Assembly: GCA_902777835.1 (NCBI GenBank)
Contig: CACYVC010000002.1
Coordinates: forward strand, 1-64,000
DNA: 64,000 bases
Source: an uncultured Bacteroidales bacterium
GTDB taxonomy: Bacteria; Bacteroidota; Bacteroidia; Bacteroidales; Muribaculaceae
Reading direction: 5' to 3'
In this document: positions 8,378 to 17,119 of the stretch, piece by piece
Position numbering within the stretch: the first letter of the stretch is position 1
How the letters are laid out: every line of letters starts with the position of its first letter
Made by a program: the position numbers and the translations under genes
Notes under the pieces: model-generated
Told to the model about the DNA's origin: nothing
What the model saw: the letters and a program-made list of their open reading frames with translations, nothing else
The model's database searches: none

Positions 8378-8458
8378 CTAGATTGGCTAGAAGCTCTAGA
8401 AATTCTAGATTTTCTAGTATTGTGAATTATGCATTGTGCATTAAGCATTATGCATTAA
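8378..8458. repeat. TCTAGA / GCATAAT intergenic repeat tract
   Basis: The folD-ftcD gap holds alternating TCTAGA-type words (CTAGAAGCTCTAGAAATTCTAG) on one side and GCATT stutters (GCATTGTGCATTAAGCATT) on the other. Similar words recur at 20055-20120 and 21219-21300. The tract is non-coding and probably a low-complexity Bacteroidales repeat. Confidence 0.55.
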
Positions 8459-9337
8459 TCAATATGCTCTTCCTGTTGCTGCTAGCAGGGTGTTGTGCAT
8501 GAGCGAGACGATGGTCATGGGACCTACGCCGCCGGGCACTGGAGTGATGTAGCTGCACTTGGGTGCTACGTGCTCAAAATCCACGTCGCCGCACAAGCGC
8601 CAGCCGCGCTCGCGAGTCTTGTCCTCAACACGGGTAGTGCCCACGTCAATGACTACGGCACCTTCTTTCACCATGTCTTCCTTGACAAATTCGGGACTGC
8701 CAAGGGCGGCAATCAGGATGTCGGCCTGGAGGCACATCTCTTTGATGTTAGGCGTAGCGCTGTGGCATACTGTTACGGTGCAGTTGCCAGGAGTGGCCTT
8801 CTGCATGAGCATGTTGGCGATGGGCTTGCCCACGATGTTGCTTCGTCCAAGCACCACGCAGTGCTTGCCTCGTGTCTCGATGCCGTAGCGCTCAAGCAGC
8901 ATAACAATTCCTGATGGAGTTGCTGGCTTGAAGCAAGGCAGGCCAATAGTCATGCGGCCCACGTTTACTGGGTGGAAACCATCAACGTCCTTGCGGTAGT
9001 CGATAGCCTCGATCACAGCCTCCTCGTCGATGTGCTTGGGCAGCGGCAGTTGCACGATAAAGCCGTCAACGCTCTTATCTTCATTCAACTCTTGAATCTT
9101 TGCAATTAGTTCTTCTTGGGTTACTGTGTCGTCCATGCGGATGAGAGACGACTCAAAGCCGCATTGCTCGCAAGCTTTGGTCTTTGAAGCCATATAGCTC
9201 TCGCTGCCACCGTCGTGGCCCACAAGCACACCCACCAAGTTAGGACGACGGCCACCAGCCGCCACTATCTCTTTAACTTCGGCAGCAATCTCCTCTTTGA
9301 TTTCGGCCGATATTTTCTTTCCGTCTATTATTTGCAT
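8459..9337 (-). CDS. folD: Methylenetetrahydrofolate dehydrogenase / methenyltetrahydrofolate cyclohydrolase
   Basis: The 292-residue length is normal for FolD (EC 1.5.1.5 / 3.5.4.9), which interconverts 5,10-methylene-, 5,10-methenyl- and 10-formyl-THF in the cytosol. Family motifs seen are [14 protein letters not shown] (the catalytic lysine region), [28 protein letters not shown] and [12 protein letters not shown]. It is first in the minus-strand unit with ftcD and hutU, behind its own -7 box at 9361. Placing it with ftcD lets the methenyl-THF made from histidine enter one-carbon metabolism directly. This may be the only folD in the genome, in which case it also serves purine synthesis; that is inference. 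Confidence 0.95.
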   Translation of the reverse strand: MQIIDGKKISAEIKEEIAAEVKEIVAAGGRRPNLVGVLVGHDGGSESYMASKTKACEQCGFESSLIRMDDTVTQEELIAKIQELNEDKSVDGFIVQLPLPKHIDEEAVIEAIDYRKDVDGFHPVNVGRMTIGLPCFKPATPSGIVMLLERYGIETRGKHCVVLGRSNIVGKPIANMLMQKATPGNCTVTVCHSATPNIKEMCLQADILIAALGSPEFVKEDMVKEGAVVIDVGTTRVEDKTRERGWRLCGDVDFEHVAPKCSYITPVPGGVGPMTIVSLMHNTLLAATGRAY

Positions 9338-9360
9338 AAAGTTGTTTTATAATTAATGTG

Positions 9361-9368
9361 CAAAATTA
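9361..9368 (-). promoter_or_regulatory. -7 box of folD
   Basis: On the minus strand the sequence reads TAATTTTG, 23 bases upstream of the folD ATG. No convincing -33 box is seen. Confidence 0.55.
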
Positions 9369-9437
9369 GTCAAAATTCAGATATCAGCTATATATTATAT
9401 ATACTTTTAACGCATTTTTAAGGTTAAGAGAAAAGCA

Positions 9438-9466
9438 AAAGCGCCTCGTAAACCACGAGACGCTCT
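9438..9466 (-). terminator. Terminator of the large dockerin-tagged gene
   Basis: Read on the minus strand, a GCG/CGC plus ACGAG/CTCGT hairpin with one internal mismatch is followed by TTTTGCTTTT, about 25 bases past the stop at 9492. Confidence 0.6.
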
Positions 9467-9491
9467 TTGTAGTTGTGAATTAGGCATTGTT

Positions 9492-11990
9492 TTAGTCGTC
9501 GAGGCTCGTCTGCAACCACACGTCGTAGATGAGTGCACCTGCCGAGTTCTCCATGTGTGGTATGTCGTAGTTGAAATTGGTGTTGTTGAGTTGGCACGCC
9601 ACAGCTCCTTTAGGTGCATTGGTTTCGGCGCTGAGCACCATGGCAATGTAGCCGTTTTTTATATCAAAGTATCTACTTGGAGGTGTTTCTGATGGATAGG
9701 CGGTATAGGATGCCGTCTGGCTTGCGCCAAGCTGATAGGTTTTGATGGGATAGCCTGAATAATAGAACTTGTTGCCTTCGAGAATAAAATCACCTGGATT
9801 AACTACAGTTCCACTGGAATTATAGTTATATCCACTCATGCTTAATCCATTTTGACTCACTGCGCCAGTGTAAAGCTGCAGTCCTGCTGATGCTGTGTAT
9901 TTCAGGAACACATTCTTTCCAAATGACCAGTAATAAGTATAATAATTACTGTCTTGTTCATAGAATCCAAAAGCATCAATATATACAACCCCATCCTTGA
10001 CAAACAATCGGTTGAACAAATAGCGAGACCATGGGTAAAGCGAGAAACTATTGCTGGTTGTGAGTTTGGCAAGATAACCGGTGGCATCGCCGAGATAAAT
10101 ATAAGGAACTGAGAGTATTTCATCATATACTCCAAAGTTGGAATTAGTACCCACATAATAGAGGTTGCCGCTGTCGTCGGTGGCGAGGTCATTGATGATG
10201 AGACCAGCATCGGTTCTCAACAGAGTCTTGTTCTTATAGACCTTGGTGCTCACCCAGTTATCGCAGTTATCGGTATTATTATCCCTAAAGGCCGAAGTGT
10301 AGTACACATTGTTGTTTTTGTCGACCCACATGTGAGGAATACCGGCTATGTAGCGGGTGGTACCAGATTTCGGGAACACGCAATATTTTTTTGAAGCACC
10401 AGTAAGGCCGTCTTTATAGGTGTTGAGGTATCCGCCACCGTGGACACCCGTTCCCTTGAGGATAACAGCAGTGCCCGAGGCATATTCTGTATAGGAATTT
10501 GACACGTCTTTGCGCATCATCACAAAGGCAGTGCTGCCATGCACAATCACTTCGTTGGCACTGGTGTAGCTTGCTCGTCCGCTCAAGTACATGCTCTTGT
10601 CCTCCCAGTTTCGCCACAAGATGGGCTTGTTGTCGGCTGTCTTGCCAGCGGTCCACACGGTGGGAGCGACCTTGACATTGTAGGTATACACAGTGTTGAT
10701 ATTGTCCTTTGTCTTGAACTTGATGGTGAGCGTGGTGGTGCCTACCTTGTGTGCAACGACACTCACCTGGTCGTTGCTGTAGTTGACGTCAATGATGCCA
10801 GAGTTGGAAGAAGTGACGCTGGTCATGGTGCCTTGCGAGTCGGAAGTATTTCCATTGTGGGGGCGGAAGATGATGTTGGTGCCCACATTGATGTTGACCT
10901 GCTGAGCACTGGTGCTTGATGCATTGAGCCTGTAGGACTTGCGATCGTCGTAGTTGTAATATTGCATATAAAGGTCACGGTTCCAGGCATTTTGCCGTGG
11001 CGAGTAGATACTGCTTAGGTAACACCCTTGCTTGAGCTCGTCCTGGGTGTAGTTCCAGAAGTAGGCATACCCATTGCCAGTGGTGTTGTAGTAGAGCGTT
11101 AGCCAGTTGTCAAGGCGAGTTCCTTTTTGCCACACGCCATAGGCATGCCCGCGGTGCTGGCTGTCGATGTCAATAACTGGTGCACGGTGGCTTGTCTCAA
11201 AAACGCCATAGGAATAGAATGGCAGCCACGTAATCTTGTTGAGAGCATCGAGGTGTGTCACACTCTCGTAGAAGTAGTCACCCTCGTAGGCTGCATTCAT
11301 ATCAATTCTCGACACAAAATGGTAAAGGATGATGTCGTTTATTTTGATATAGAACTTGCCGTTTTTGGGGATTACCGTGTAGTTGGCGGCACGGTTCACA
11401 CATGCCACATCGCCAGTGAGGGGGATATAGTCGTAATAAGAGTTTGCAAGGTCGGCATGTTGCACATAGGCTGCACACAGCGTGCCGCCAATGGTCTTGA
11501 AGCCTTGCTTGTTGTTGCCCTTCACATCTTGTAGCACCCACTTGCCGCCGGTACGCACCATGGCATAGACGTTTTGGCAAGCGTCAGAACTGCTATAGTC
11601 GGGGTCAACAGCAATGAAGATAACGTCGCCCTCGGCCCACTGGTGCAGATTCTCACCTGATGTGGAGCCCGAGTTAGGTGAAAACTCGTTCATCTTAATC
11701 ACTGAGCCTCCCGTTGAGCCGCCACTGTTGCCAAGAAGGATATCGTAAACCTTTGTTACGTCGGCAGCAGTGATGATATTGTCGCCGGTCTGGTCGCCAT
11801 TGACTACGTTGGAGTAGTTGTTGTTGAGCAAAACATCATAAAGTGCTGTGACGTCGGCAGCTGTTACTGTGCCGTCGCCATTGACATCGCCTAAGAGTAT
11901 GCCCTCGTCAATTACAAAATCGCTGGTTGTGACAGCAAAAACTGTAAATGTCATCACACAGGCAAAAAGTAGAGTAATAAACTTTTTCAT
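9492..11990 (-). CDS. Large secreted protein with N-terminal dockerin-like repeat and Ig-like domain
   Basis: An 832-residue protein. A signal peptide (MKKFITLLFACVMTFTVFA) is followed at about 32-93 by two dockerin-like loops, GDVNGDGTVTAADVTALYD and GDQTGDNIITAADVTKVYD, and a short Gly/Ser linker. A long Tyr/Asn/Gly-rich region follows. Around 385-455 there is a bacterial Ig-like (Big) segment (SSNSGIIDVNYSNDQVSVVA, KVGTTTLTIKF). The remaining 370 residues contain propeller-like strands such as NNVYYTSAF and GNLYYVGTNS; this fold guess is weak. No catalytic motif is recognised. It is probably an exported binding or surface protein, transcribed alone from a clear promoter at 12037. Confidence 0.7.
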   Translation of the reverse strand: MKKFITLLFACVMTFTVFAVTTSDFVIDEGILLGDVNGDGTVTAADVTALYDVLLNNNYSNVVNGDQTGDNIITAADVTKVYDILLGNSGGSTGGSVIKMNEFSPNSGSTSGENLHQWAEGDVIFIAVDPDYSSSDACQNVYAMVRTGGKWVLQDVKGNNKQGFKTIGGTLCAAYVQHADLANSYYDYIPLTGDVACVNRAANYTVIPKNGKFYIKINDIILYHFVSRIDMNAAYEGDYFYESVTHLDALNKITWLPFYSYGVFETSHRAPVIDIDSQHRGHAYGVWQKGTRLDNWLTLYYNTTGNGYAYFWNYTQDELKQGCYLSSIYSPRQNAWNRDLYMQYYNYDDRKSYRLNASSTSAQQVNINVGTNIIFRPHNGNTSDSQGTMTSVTSSNSGIIDVNYSNDQVSVVAHKVGTTTLTIKFKTKDNINTVYTYNVKVAPTVWTAGKTADNKPILWRNWEDKSMYLSGRASYTSANEVIVHGSTAFVMMRKDVSNSYTEYASGTAVILKGTGVHGGGYLNTYKDGLTGASKKYCVFPKSGTTRYIAGIPHMWVDKNNNVYYTSAFRDNNTDNCDNWVSTKVYKNKTLLRTDAGLIINDLATDDSGNLYYVGTNSNFGVYDEILSVPYIYLGDATGYLAKLTTSNSFSLYPWSRYLFNRLFVKDGVVYIDAFGFYEQDSNYYTYYWSFGKNVFLKYTASAGLQLYTGAVSQNGLSMSGYNYNSSGTVVNPGDFILEGNKFYYSGYPIKTYQLGASQTASYTAYPSETPPSRYFDIKNGYIAMVLSAETNAPKGAVACQLNNTNFNYDIPHMENSAGALIYDVWLQTSLDD

Positions 11991-12036
11991 AGTTATAATG
12001 GTTTAATGTTATTTCTGAGAATAATATTCACTTTCG

Positions 12037-12067
12037 CAAAAATAGTGATAATAATTAAAAAATCAAA
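12037..12067 (-). promoter_or_regulatory. Promoter of the large dockerin-tagged gene
   Basis: On the minus strand a TTTG (12064-12067) and TATTTTTG (12037-12044) are 19 bp apart, giving a leader of about 40 nt before the ATG at 11990. Confidence 0.7.
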
Positions 12068-12166
12068 AAAATGCAGTGTAAAAGTAATATGTTTGTGGTA
12101 AATCTTTGTTGATGATGGTAATTTTAGCGAAATTTGTCACAAATTATAAAACACTATAGAATCATA

Positions 12167-14413
12167 ATGGAAGAACTCCAAATAAATACACTGATTACCG
12201 ACTTAGCGCTGATATTGACGCTGGGCGCGGCAGCAACCATTATTTTCAAACTTCTCAAGCAGCCAGTAGTGCTGGGATATATTGTGGCTGGTTTCATCGC
12301 CAGCCCACATTTCTCGTTGCTTCCCTCGGTGGGAAATGAGGCCAATATTGAGTTTTGGGCGCAGTTGGGCATTGTGGTATTGCTATTCTCTCTTGGTCTA
12401 GAGTTCAGTTTCAAAAAGTTGATAAATGCAGGCGTTTCAGCAATTGTCACGGCGCTGATAATAGTGTGCGGCATGTTGGCAACTGGTTTTTTGATAGGTC
12501 AATGCATGGGGTTCACAACAGTCAACAGCATCTTCTTGGGTGCTATGCTCTCGATGTCGTCAACAACCATCATTCTTAAGGCGTTAACCGATCTCAACAT
12601 GAAACATCGCAAGTTTGTGCCAGGCATCTTTGCCGTGCTCATCGTTGAGGACCTATTTGCCGTGGTGATGATGGTGATACTCTCTTCAATAGCCATCAAC
12701 AACAGTGTGGCAGGTGGCGAGATGGTTGCAAGTATTCTAAAACTCTCGTTCTTCCTTATCATCTGGTTTGTGGTGGGAGTGTTTCTCATTCCCTCAATAT
12801 TCCGCAAGTTTCGCCGTGTGCTCAGCGACGAGATGATGCTTATTATTGCCATGGGGCTTTGTTTCTTGATGGCGATTTTCTCGGTTGCTAGCGGTTTCTC
12901 GCTGGCACTGGGAGCGTTTGTCATGGGTTCTATACTTGCCGGCACCAGCGAGGCGGAGCGCATAGAACGCATAATCAATCCCGTTAAAGACCTCTTTGGC
13001 GCTGTGTTCTTCATATCGGTGGGCATGATGGTTGATCCACAGGTAATATTGCAGTATGCCGGCATCATCGCTCTGCTCTCGGTGGTGGTGATAGTGGGAA
13101 TGATTATTTTTGGCACCACAGGCATGCTCGCAACAGGACAGTCGCTCAGGATTTCTATGGAGAGCGGTTTCAGCCTCACCCAGATTGGCGAGTTCTCGTT
13201 TATCATCGCCACGTTGGGCACCACACTTGGCGTGCTCGACGAGAGCATTTATCCCATCATCGTTACAGTGTCGGTAATCACTACTTTTACTACGCCATTT
13301 TTCATTAAAGCAGCGATTCCAAGCTACAATTTTGTTGAAAAGCATCTGCCCAAGAAGTGGAGTGCGCTGCTTGAGGGCTACAGCAAGACGGTGAATAATG
13401 ATGTTAAGCAGAAATCACGTAATATATGGGGAGGTATCATTAAGCGCAATGTGCTTATTTTGTTGCTTTATTCAGTTGTGATTATTGCTTCGATATTCTT
13501 GCTTAGGACCTATTTCATTCCATTTATCAATAATCTGCTATGTCGTTTTATGAGTGAAGAATGGGCCTTGATGCTCAGTATGACTTGTGCATTGTTCCTG
13601 TTGTCGCCATTCTTTTATGCCATTGTCACACCTAGGCTCACACGCAAGGAGAAGATGACACTAAACAGCACCAATGCTCCTATGGTAGTGGGGCTGCCGA
13701 GGTTCGTGATGGTGATTGTAGGAGGTTTGCTGTCGATGGCTTACGTTGCCTCGTTGTTTTATGGTTTCTATTCCAGCATTGTGTCGGCAATAGTCGGAAT
13801 AGTCTATCTGCTGGCGTTGATTCTTCTTTTTGCGCCAATCATGCACAAGCATTTGGAACTTCTCGAGAAGCACTTTATGAGCAATGTCAACGAGCGCGAG
13901 AACCGCCGCACCGGCAAGGAGAACAATCTCGTGAGCGATATGCACCTTGCCTACATGACGGTAGGCTATAACTGCCCATTTGTGGGTGAAAGGCTTAGGA
14001 ATGCCGATTTGCGTCGCAAGTATGGCGTGAATGTTGTGGCAATTATTCGAAACACATTGCGGTATCCTATCCCCACAGGCAATATGCGTATCTTCCCTGG
14101 TGACCAGATAGGTGTGATTGGTACCGATGACCAGATTCAAAACCTCTTGCCGTTGCTGGAACCCAAGGTGCAAAATGCCGAAGGAACATCATCGGCCGAT
14201 GTGGAATTTACTCATTTCGTGCTTCCCGACAACTCGCCATTAATAGGCAAGAAACTTGCCGAGGCACGACTTAGGGAAGACTACAAGTCGCTGCTGGTGG
14301 CAGTGGAGCGTGGCGAGGAAAACTTCATCTCGCCAACCCCTGACATCGTTTTTGACAAGGGCGACATCATTTGGATAGTAGGAGATAAAGAAAAGATGAA
14401 GAAGCTTCGCTAG
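12167..14413 (+). CDS. CPA2-family cation:proton antiporter with two C-terminal RCK_C domains
   Basis: A 748-residue membrane protein. The first 385 residues form a Na+/H+ exchanger (CPA2, KefB/NapA-like) unit; ILTLGAAATIIFKLLKQPVVLGYIVAGF, LFSLGLEFSF, GAMLSMSSTTIILKAL and VLIVEDLFAVVMM are typical. A second cluster of four or more hydrophobic segments lies at about 430-590. Two TrkA-C/RCK_C domains close the protein (GDQIGVIGTDDQIQ and KGDIIWIVGDKEKM). It likely exchanges K+ or Na+ for protons across the inner membrane under control of the RCK_C domains. The NAD-binding RCK_N domain seen in KefB/KefC is absent. The ATG at 12167 is preferred over an in-frame TTG at 12134 that would add 11 polar residues. 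Confidence 0.85.
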   Translation: MEELQINTLITDLALILTLGAAATIIFKLLKQPVVLGYIVAGFIASPHFSLLPSVGNEANIEFWAQLGIVVLLFSLGLEFSFKKLINAGVSAIVTALIIVCGMLATGFLIGQCMGFTTVNSIFLGAMLSMSSTTIILKALTDLNMKHRKFVPGIFAVLIVEDLFAVVMMVILSSIAINNSVAGGEMVASILKLSFFLIIWFVVGVFLIPSIFRKFRRVLSDEMMLIIAMGLCFLMAIFSVASGFSLALGAFVMGSILAGTSEAERIERIINPVKDLFGAVFFISVGMMVDPQVILQYAGIIALLSVVVIVGMIIFGTTGMLATGQSLRISMESGFSLTQIGEFSFIIATLGTTLGVLDESIYPIIVTVSVITTFTTPFFIKAAIPSYNFVEKHLPKKWSALLEGYSKTVNNDVKQKSRNIWGGIIKRNVLILLLYSVVIIASIFLLRTYFIPFINNLLCRFMSEEWALMLSMTCALFLLSPFFYAIVTPRLTRKEKMTLNSTNAPMVVGLPRFVMVIVGGLLSMAYVASLFYGFYSSIVSAIVGIVYLLALILLFAPIMHKHLELLEKHFMSNVNERENRRTGKENNLVSDMHLAYMTVGYNCPFVGERLRNADLRRKYGVNVVAIIRNTLRYPIPTGNMRIFPGDQIGVIGTDDQIQNLLPLLEPKVQNAEGTSSADVEFTHFVLPDNSPLIGKKLAEARLREDYKSLLVAVERGEENFISPTPDIVFDKGDIIWIVGDKEKMKKLR

Positions 14414-14462
14414 TTTGCCACTTCGCTAGTTTGCCATCTCTCACCTCTCACCTCTCCACTCT
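14405..14462. repeat. Short tandem words between convergent genes
   Basis: The words CTTCGCTAGTTTGCCA and CTCACCTCT are each repeated in tandem across the end of the antiporter gene and the gap to the convergent membrane-protein gene. This is probably slippage-generated sequence. Confidence 0.5.
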
Positions 14463-14465
14463 AAA

Positions 14466-15176
14466 CTATTTCGGCATATAGTCCTTGTATTTCTCTTCTT
14501 CAGTCATTTCATCTGGCATGAAGCGAGAATCGTTGCTGGTGTTTTGAGCCTCTGTCTCTGGTTTATTTTGAAGACTTTGCTCAGGAGATGAGATGTTCTC
14601 CTGAGGTTGCTCTACATTCTCTTTAGGTTTCTTGCCTATATTGTGGAATTCATCGTGGATGGTGTGGCCCACTCTGCCTATCTGCCTCTTGCCTGACTCA
14701 AAGCGTCGGTCGATGTGCTCTTCAATGCGCTTGTTGAATTCAAACGGCATGAGCGACACTAGTGCAGATATGAAGGCAAGCATTGTTGCGCCTGCACTCA
14801 AATAAAACCCTGACCTTAGACCATCGATAGGCATCCCTTCGCTCATCTCGGTGTCGGCAACGACATCAGGGTTGTGGGCAAGAGGAAGGCCTTGGAATTT
14901 TGTGAGCATGCTGACAAAGAAGAAGATTGCCATCAATATGAGAATAGCGTCGATGATGCCCCACCAGCGACTTCGCAGGCAGTTGAAGCCAATGGCTAGG
15001 AATAAGGTGACGAATGGAGCTAGAGCAAATGCGGTGAATCGTGCCTTGTTATACGTTAGTAGGCTTGCCGAGAAGTCTAGACCACTGATGCTTCCCATGT
15101 GAGAAATTTCCATTAATGGTAAAAATACATAGAACACCAGCGCAAGAACGAGGAGTATGTTGGTAATAGGTTTCAT
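14466..15176 (-). CDS. Hypothetical inner-membrane protein, 236 aa
   Basis: Four hydrophobic segments are visible: NILLVLALVFYVFLPLM, FTAFALAPFVTLFLAIGF, IIDAILILMAIFFFVSML and GFYLSAGATMLAFISALVSL. A hydrophilic tail of about 85 residues rich in Glu, Gln and Lys (KPKENVEQPQENISSPEQS) follows and is probably cytoplasmic. I do not recognise a family. It converges on the antiporter gene with a 52-bp gap and has no co-directional partner, so context suggests no function. Confidence 0.6.
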   Translation of the reverse strand: MKPITNILLVLALVFYVFLPLMEISHMGSISGLDFSASLLTYNKARFTAFALAPFVTLFLAIGFNCLRSRWWGIIDAILILMAIFFFVSMLTKFQGLPLAHNPDVVADTEMSEGMPIDGLRSGFYLSAGATMLAFISALVSLMPFEFNKRIEEHIDRRFESGKRQIGRVGHTIHDEFHNIGKKPKENVEQPQENISSPEQSLQNKPETEAQNTSNDSRFMPDEMTEEEKYKDYMPK

Positions 15177-15237
15177 TGCAATAGTACTTATTTATATAAT
15201 AACTGAAAAAAAGGTGATTTTAGTGTAGAACGGCGTA

Positions 15238-15280
15238 AAAAGTTTTCAGTTGTCAGTTTTCAGTTTTCAGTTGTTGTTTG
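15238..15280. repeat. CAGTTTTCAG stutter tract
   Basis: Four TTTTCAGTTG-like units occur upstream of the GntR/ABC operon promoter. They belong to the same class as the tracts at 31221 and 46809. Confidence 0.5.
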
Positions 15281-15316
15281 AGGTTTCAAAGAAAATTATT
15301 AAAAAGTGTTAAGAAA

Positions 15317-15349
15317 TTTGGAGATTGAGATAAATCTGTTATACCTTTG
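15317..15349 (+). promoter_or_regulatory. Promoter of the ABC/GntR operon
   Basis: TTTG (15317-15320) and TACCTTTG (15342-15349) are 21 bp apart. The leader is about 60 nt and begins with the operator palindrome. Confidence 0.75.
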
Positions 15350-15350
15350 C

Positions 15351-15374
15351 AGTGTACTAGTTGAGTAGTACACT
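15351..15374 (+). promoter_or_regulatory. Palindromic operator for the GntR/YtrA-type regulator
   Basis: AGTGTACT (15351-15358) and AGTACACT (15367-15374) are perfect complements with an 8-base spacer, starting one base after the -7 box and covering the predicted transcription start. GTNTACTA-type palindromes are typical of YtrA-subfamily GntR operators. The operon's third gene encodes such a regulator, so autorepression is the simplest reading. Confidence 0.7.
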
Positions 15375-15413
15375 AGTTCGGTAATTAATCAATCATCAAA
15401 AAATACTACTATT

Positions 15414-16256
15414 ATGTTATCAATCAGTAATCTAAACTTCAGTTACAAAAAGCGTGGTGGAGATTTGTTCCACGATTTGTCGCTTGAATTGACCGCTGGA
15501 AATATCTACGGCCTGTTAGGAAAAAATGGTGCTGGCAAATCCACACTTATTAATTTAATGACTGGTCTTCTCACTCCAAAGAGTGGTGAGGTTACCCTCG
15601 ATGGCGTGAACGTGCGTGATCGCCTCCCCAAGATAATGAGCGATATCTACTTAATTCCCGAGGAATTTGAGCTGCCTCGCCTCACTCTGAAGCAGTATGT
15701 TAGCATTAATGCTCCTTTTTACCCTAATTTCTCGAGCGAGGACCTTCAGCGCTACCTTGACATCTTTGAGATGGGTAGTGACATGGACGTGAAGCTCCAC
15801 TCGCTGTCGATGGGTCAGAGGAAGAAAGTTTTCATTGCCTTTGCATTCGCTACCAACACCCGCGTGCTTATCATGGATGAGCCCACCAATGGCCTTGACA
15901 TCCCTAGCAAAAGCCAGTTCCGCAAACTCGTGAGCAGCGGCATGACCGACGACAAGATGATGCTTATCTCCACTCATCAGGTGCGCGACATCAGTGAGAT
16001 TCTCGACCATGTTACCATCATTGAGCAGAGCCAAGTGTTGCTCAATGCTTCTATTGCCGACATAACACGCCGCCTGGCCTTCCGACCTATGAGCGAAGGC
16101 GACCAGCCACTCTTTGTACAACCAAGTGTCATGGGTTCGCTTGTGGTAGTTCCCGCTCAACCCGACGAAGAGACTGCCGTTGACCTGGAAATGCTCTTCA
16201 ACGCCACTCTTCAAAATCCCGAAGCTATCAATCAATTGTTTAACGCCTTAAAATGA
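15414..16256 (+). CDS. ABC transporter ATP-binding protein (GntR-linked)
   Basis: A 280-residue ATPase with Walker A GLLGKNGAGKST, signature LSMGQRKKV, Walker B VLIMDEPTNGLD and the switch histidine in LISTHQVRD. The C-terminal 70 residues, beyond the usual ATPase core, include a Val-rich stretch. It overlaps the permease gene by 4 bp (ATGA), so the two are translationally coupled. Together they form a simple ABC-2 exporter in the inner membrane, of the YtrB type often encoded with a small GntR repressor. Such exporters are tied to cell-envelope or peptide stress in other bacteria; the substrate here is unknown. Confidence 0.88.
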   Translation: MLSISNLNFSYKKRGGDLFHDLSLELTAGNIYGLLGKNGAGKSTLINLMTGLLTPKSGEVTLDGVNVRDRLPKIMSDIYLIPEEFELPRLTLKQYVSINAPFYPNFSSEDLQRYLDIFEMGSDMDVKLHSLSMGQRKKVFIAFAFATNTRVLIMDEPTNGLDIPSKSQFRKLVSSGMTDDKMMLISTHQVRDISEILDHVTIIEQSQVLLNASIADITRRLAFRPMSEGDQPLFVQPSVMGSLVVVPAQPDEETAVDLEMLFNATLQNPEAINQLFNALK

Positions 16257-17116
16257 AAAAAACTATGAATACCGTCAGTCAAACATTCAACTGGAGCCGT
16301 TTCGTTACTACTCTGCGTAAAGAAATAGTGGAAAATCGCCGCACTATCATGTTCTCAGTAATTGGCATCTATGCAATGCTAACAATTTTCATGATTTTGG
16401 GTAATTTGACGACAGCTTCGCCATACGAAAACTCAATAATTATGGAAGGAAATGTCCCACAAGCTTTTGTGTTTATGCTTCTTTCAATAGTTGTTATCGT
16501 CATGTCGTCAATGGCCTTCAAGGGGTTGACGACCAAAGCAGGCCGCAGTAATTTAATGATGTCGCCGTCTTCGTCTCTCGAGAAGTATCTCGTCAACGTG
16601 CTTATCTATGTAGTGGCAATGTTTGTGTTGTTCTTTGTTTGCGCCCAACTTGCCGACCTCACTCGCATAGCAGTGCTAAAACCATTTGAGGACAAAGACT
16701 TTGTTGTGCCTGGTCCCATTAACTTTATGAATGCCGAAACCTTCGCTTTCATGGACGGTGGCGCTAAGTCTTCTGGTGATGTCGCTTGCTGGATAGGTCT
16801 GAGCATGTTTATCGGCACAATCGCCAATGCCGCAATGTATTTCCTCGGCAGTGTCGTATGGCCCCGATTGTCGCTACTCAAAACTTTTGTCACAATCTTT
16901 GCTATTCAAAGTGCTCTGTTGATAGTATTTATAGTACTAATTAATGTGTGCGCCGAACCACAGGCTTTTGGAAGATGGTTCCGTGATTTTATGAGATTCG
17001 GTGGATTCTTTAAAATGTCATGCGTAATCTCTACTGTTCTTGCTGTAGTATCATTCGCTATGTCGTGGATACTGTTTAAGCGTAAAGATGTTGTGTCGTT
17101 AAAATGGTGGAAATAA
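16253..17116 (+). CDS. ABC-2 type permease
   Basis: A 287-residue protein with six hydrophobic segments, including TIMFSVIGIYAMLTIFMILG, AFVFMLLSIVVIVMSSMAF, YLVNVLIYVVAMFVLFFVC and ISTVLAVVSFAMSWILF. It is the membrane partner of the ATPase, whose stop codon overlaps its start. The segment SSSLEKYLVNVL after the second helix is a feature I associate with Bacteroidota ABC-2 permeases of GntR-linked operons. The regulator starts 3 bp after its stop, so all three genes form one transcript. Confidence 0.82.
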   Translation: MKKTMNTVSQTFNWSRFVTTLRKEIVENRRTIMFSVIGIYAMLTIFMILGNLTTASPYENSIIMEGNVPQAFVFMLLSIVVIVMSSMAFKGLTTKAGRSNLMMSPSSSLEKYLVNVLIYVVAMFVLFFVCAQLADLTRIAVLKPFEDKDFVVPGPINFMNAETFAFMDGGAKSSGDVACWIGLSMFIGTIANAAMYFLGSVVWPRLSLLKTFVTIFAIQSALLIVFIVLINVCAEPQAFGRWFRDFMRFGGFFKMSCVISTVLAVVSFAMSWILFKRKDVVSLKWWK

Positions 17117-17119
17117 GTT

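Noticed and set aside
9361..9420. Riboswitch upstream of folD, for example tetrahydrofolate-type
   Set aside because: The leader is only about 20 bases and AT-rich; no conserved core can be traced.
12134..12166. TTG start extending the antiporter by 11 residues
   Set aside because: The extension is polar and the ATG at 12167 directly precedes the hydrophobic core with normal family spacing.
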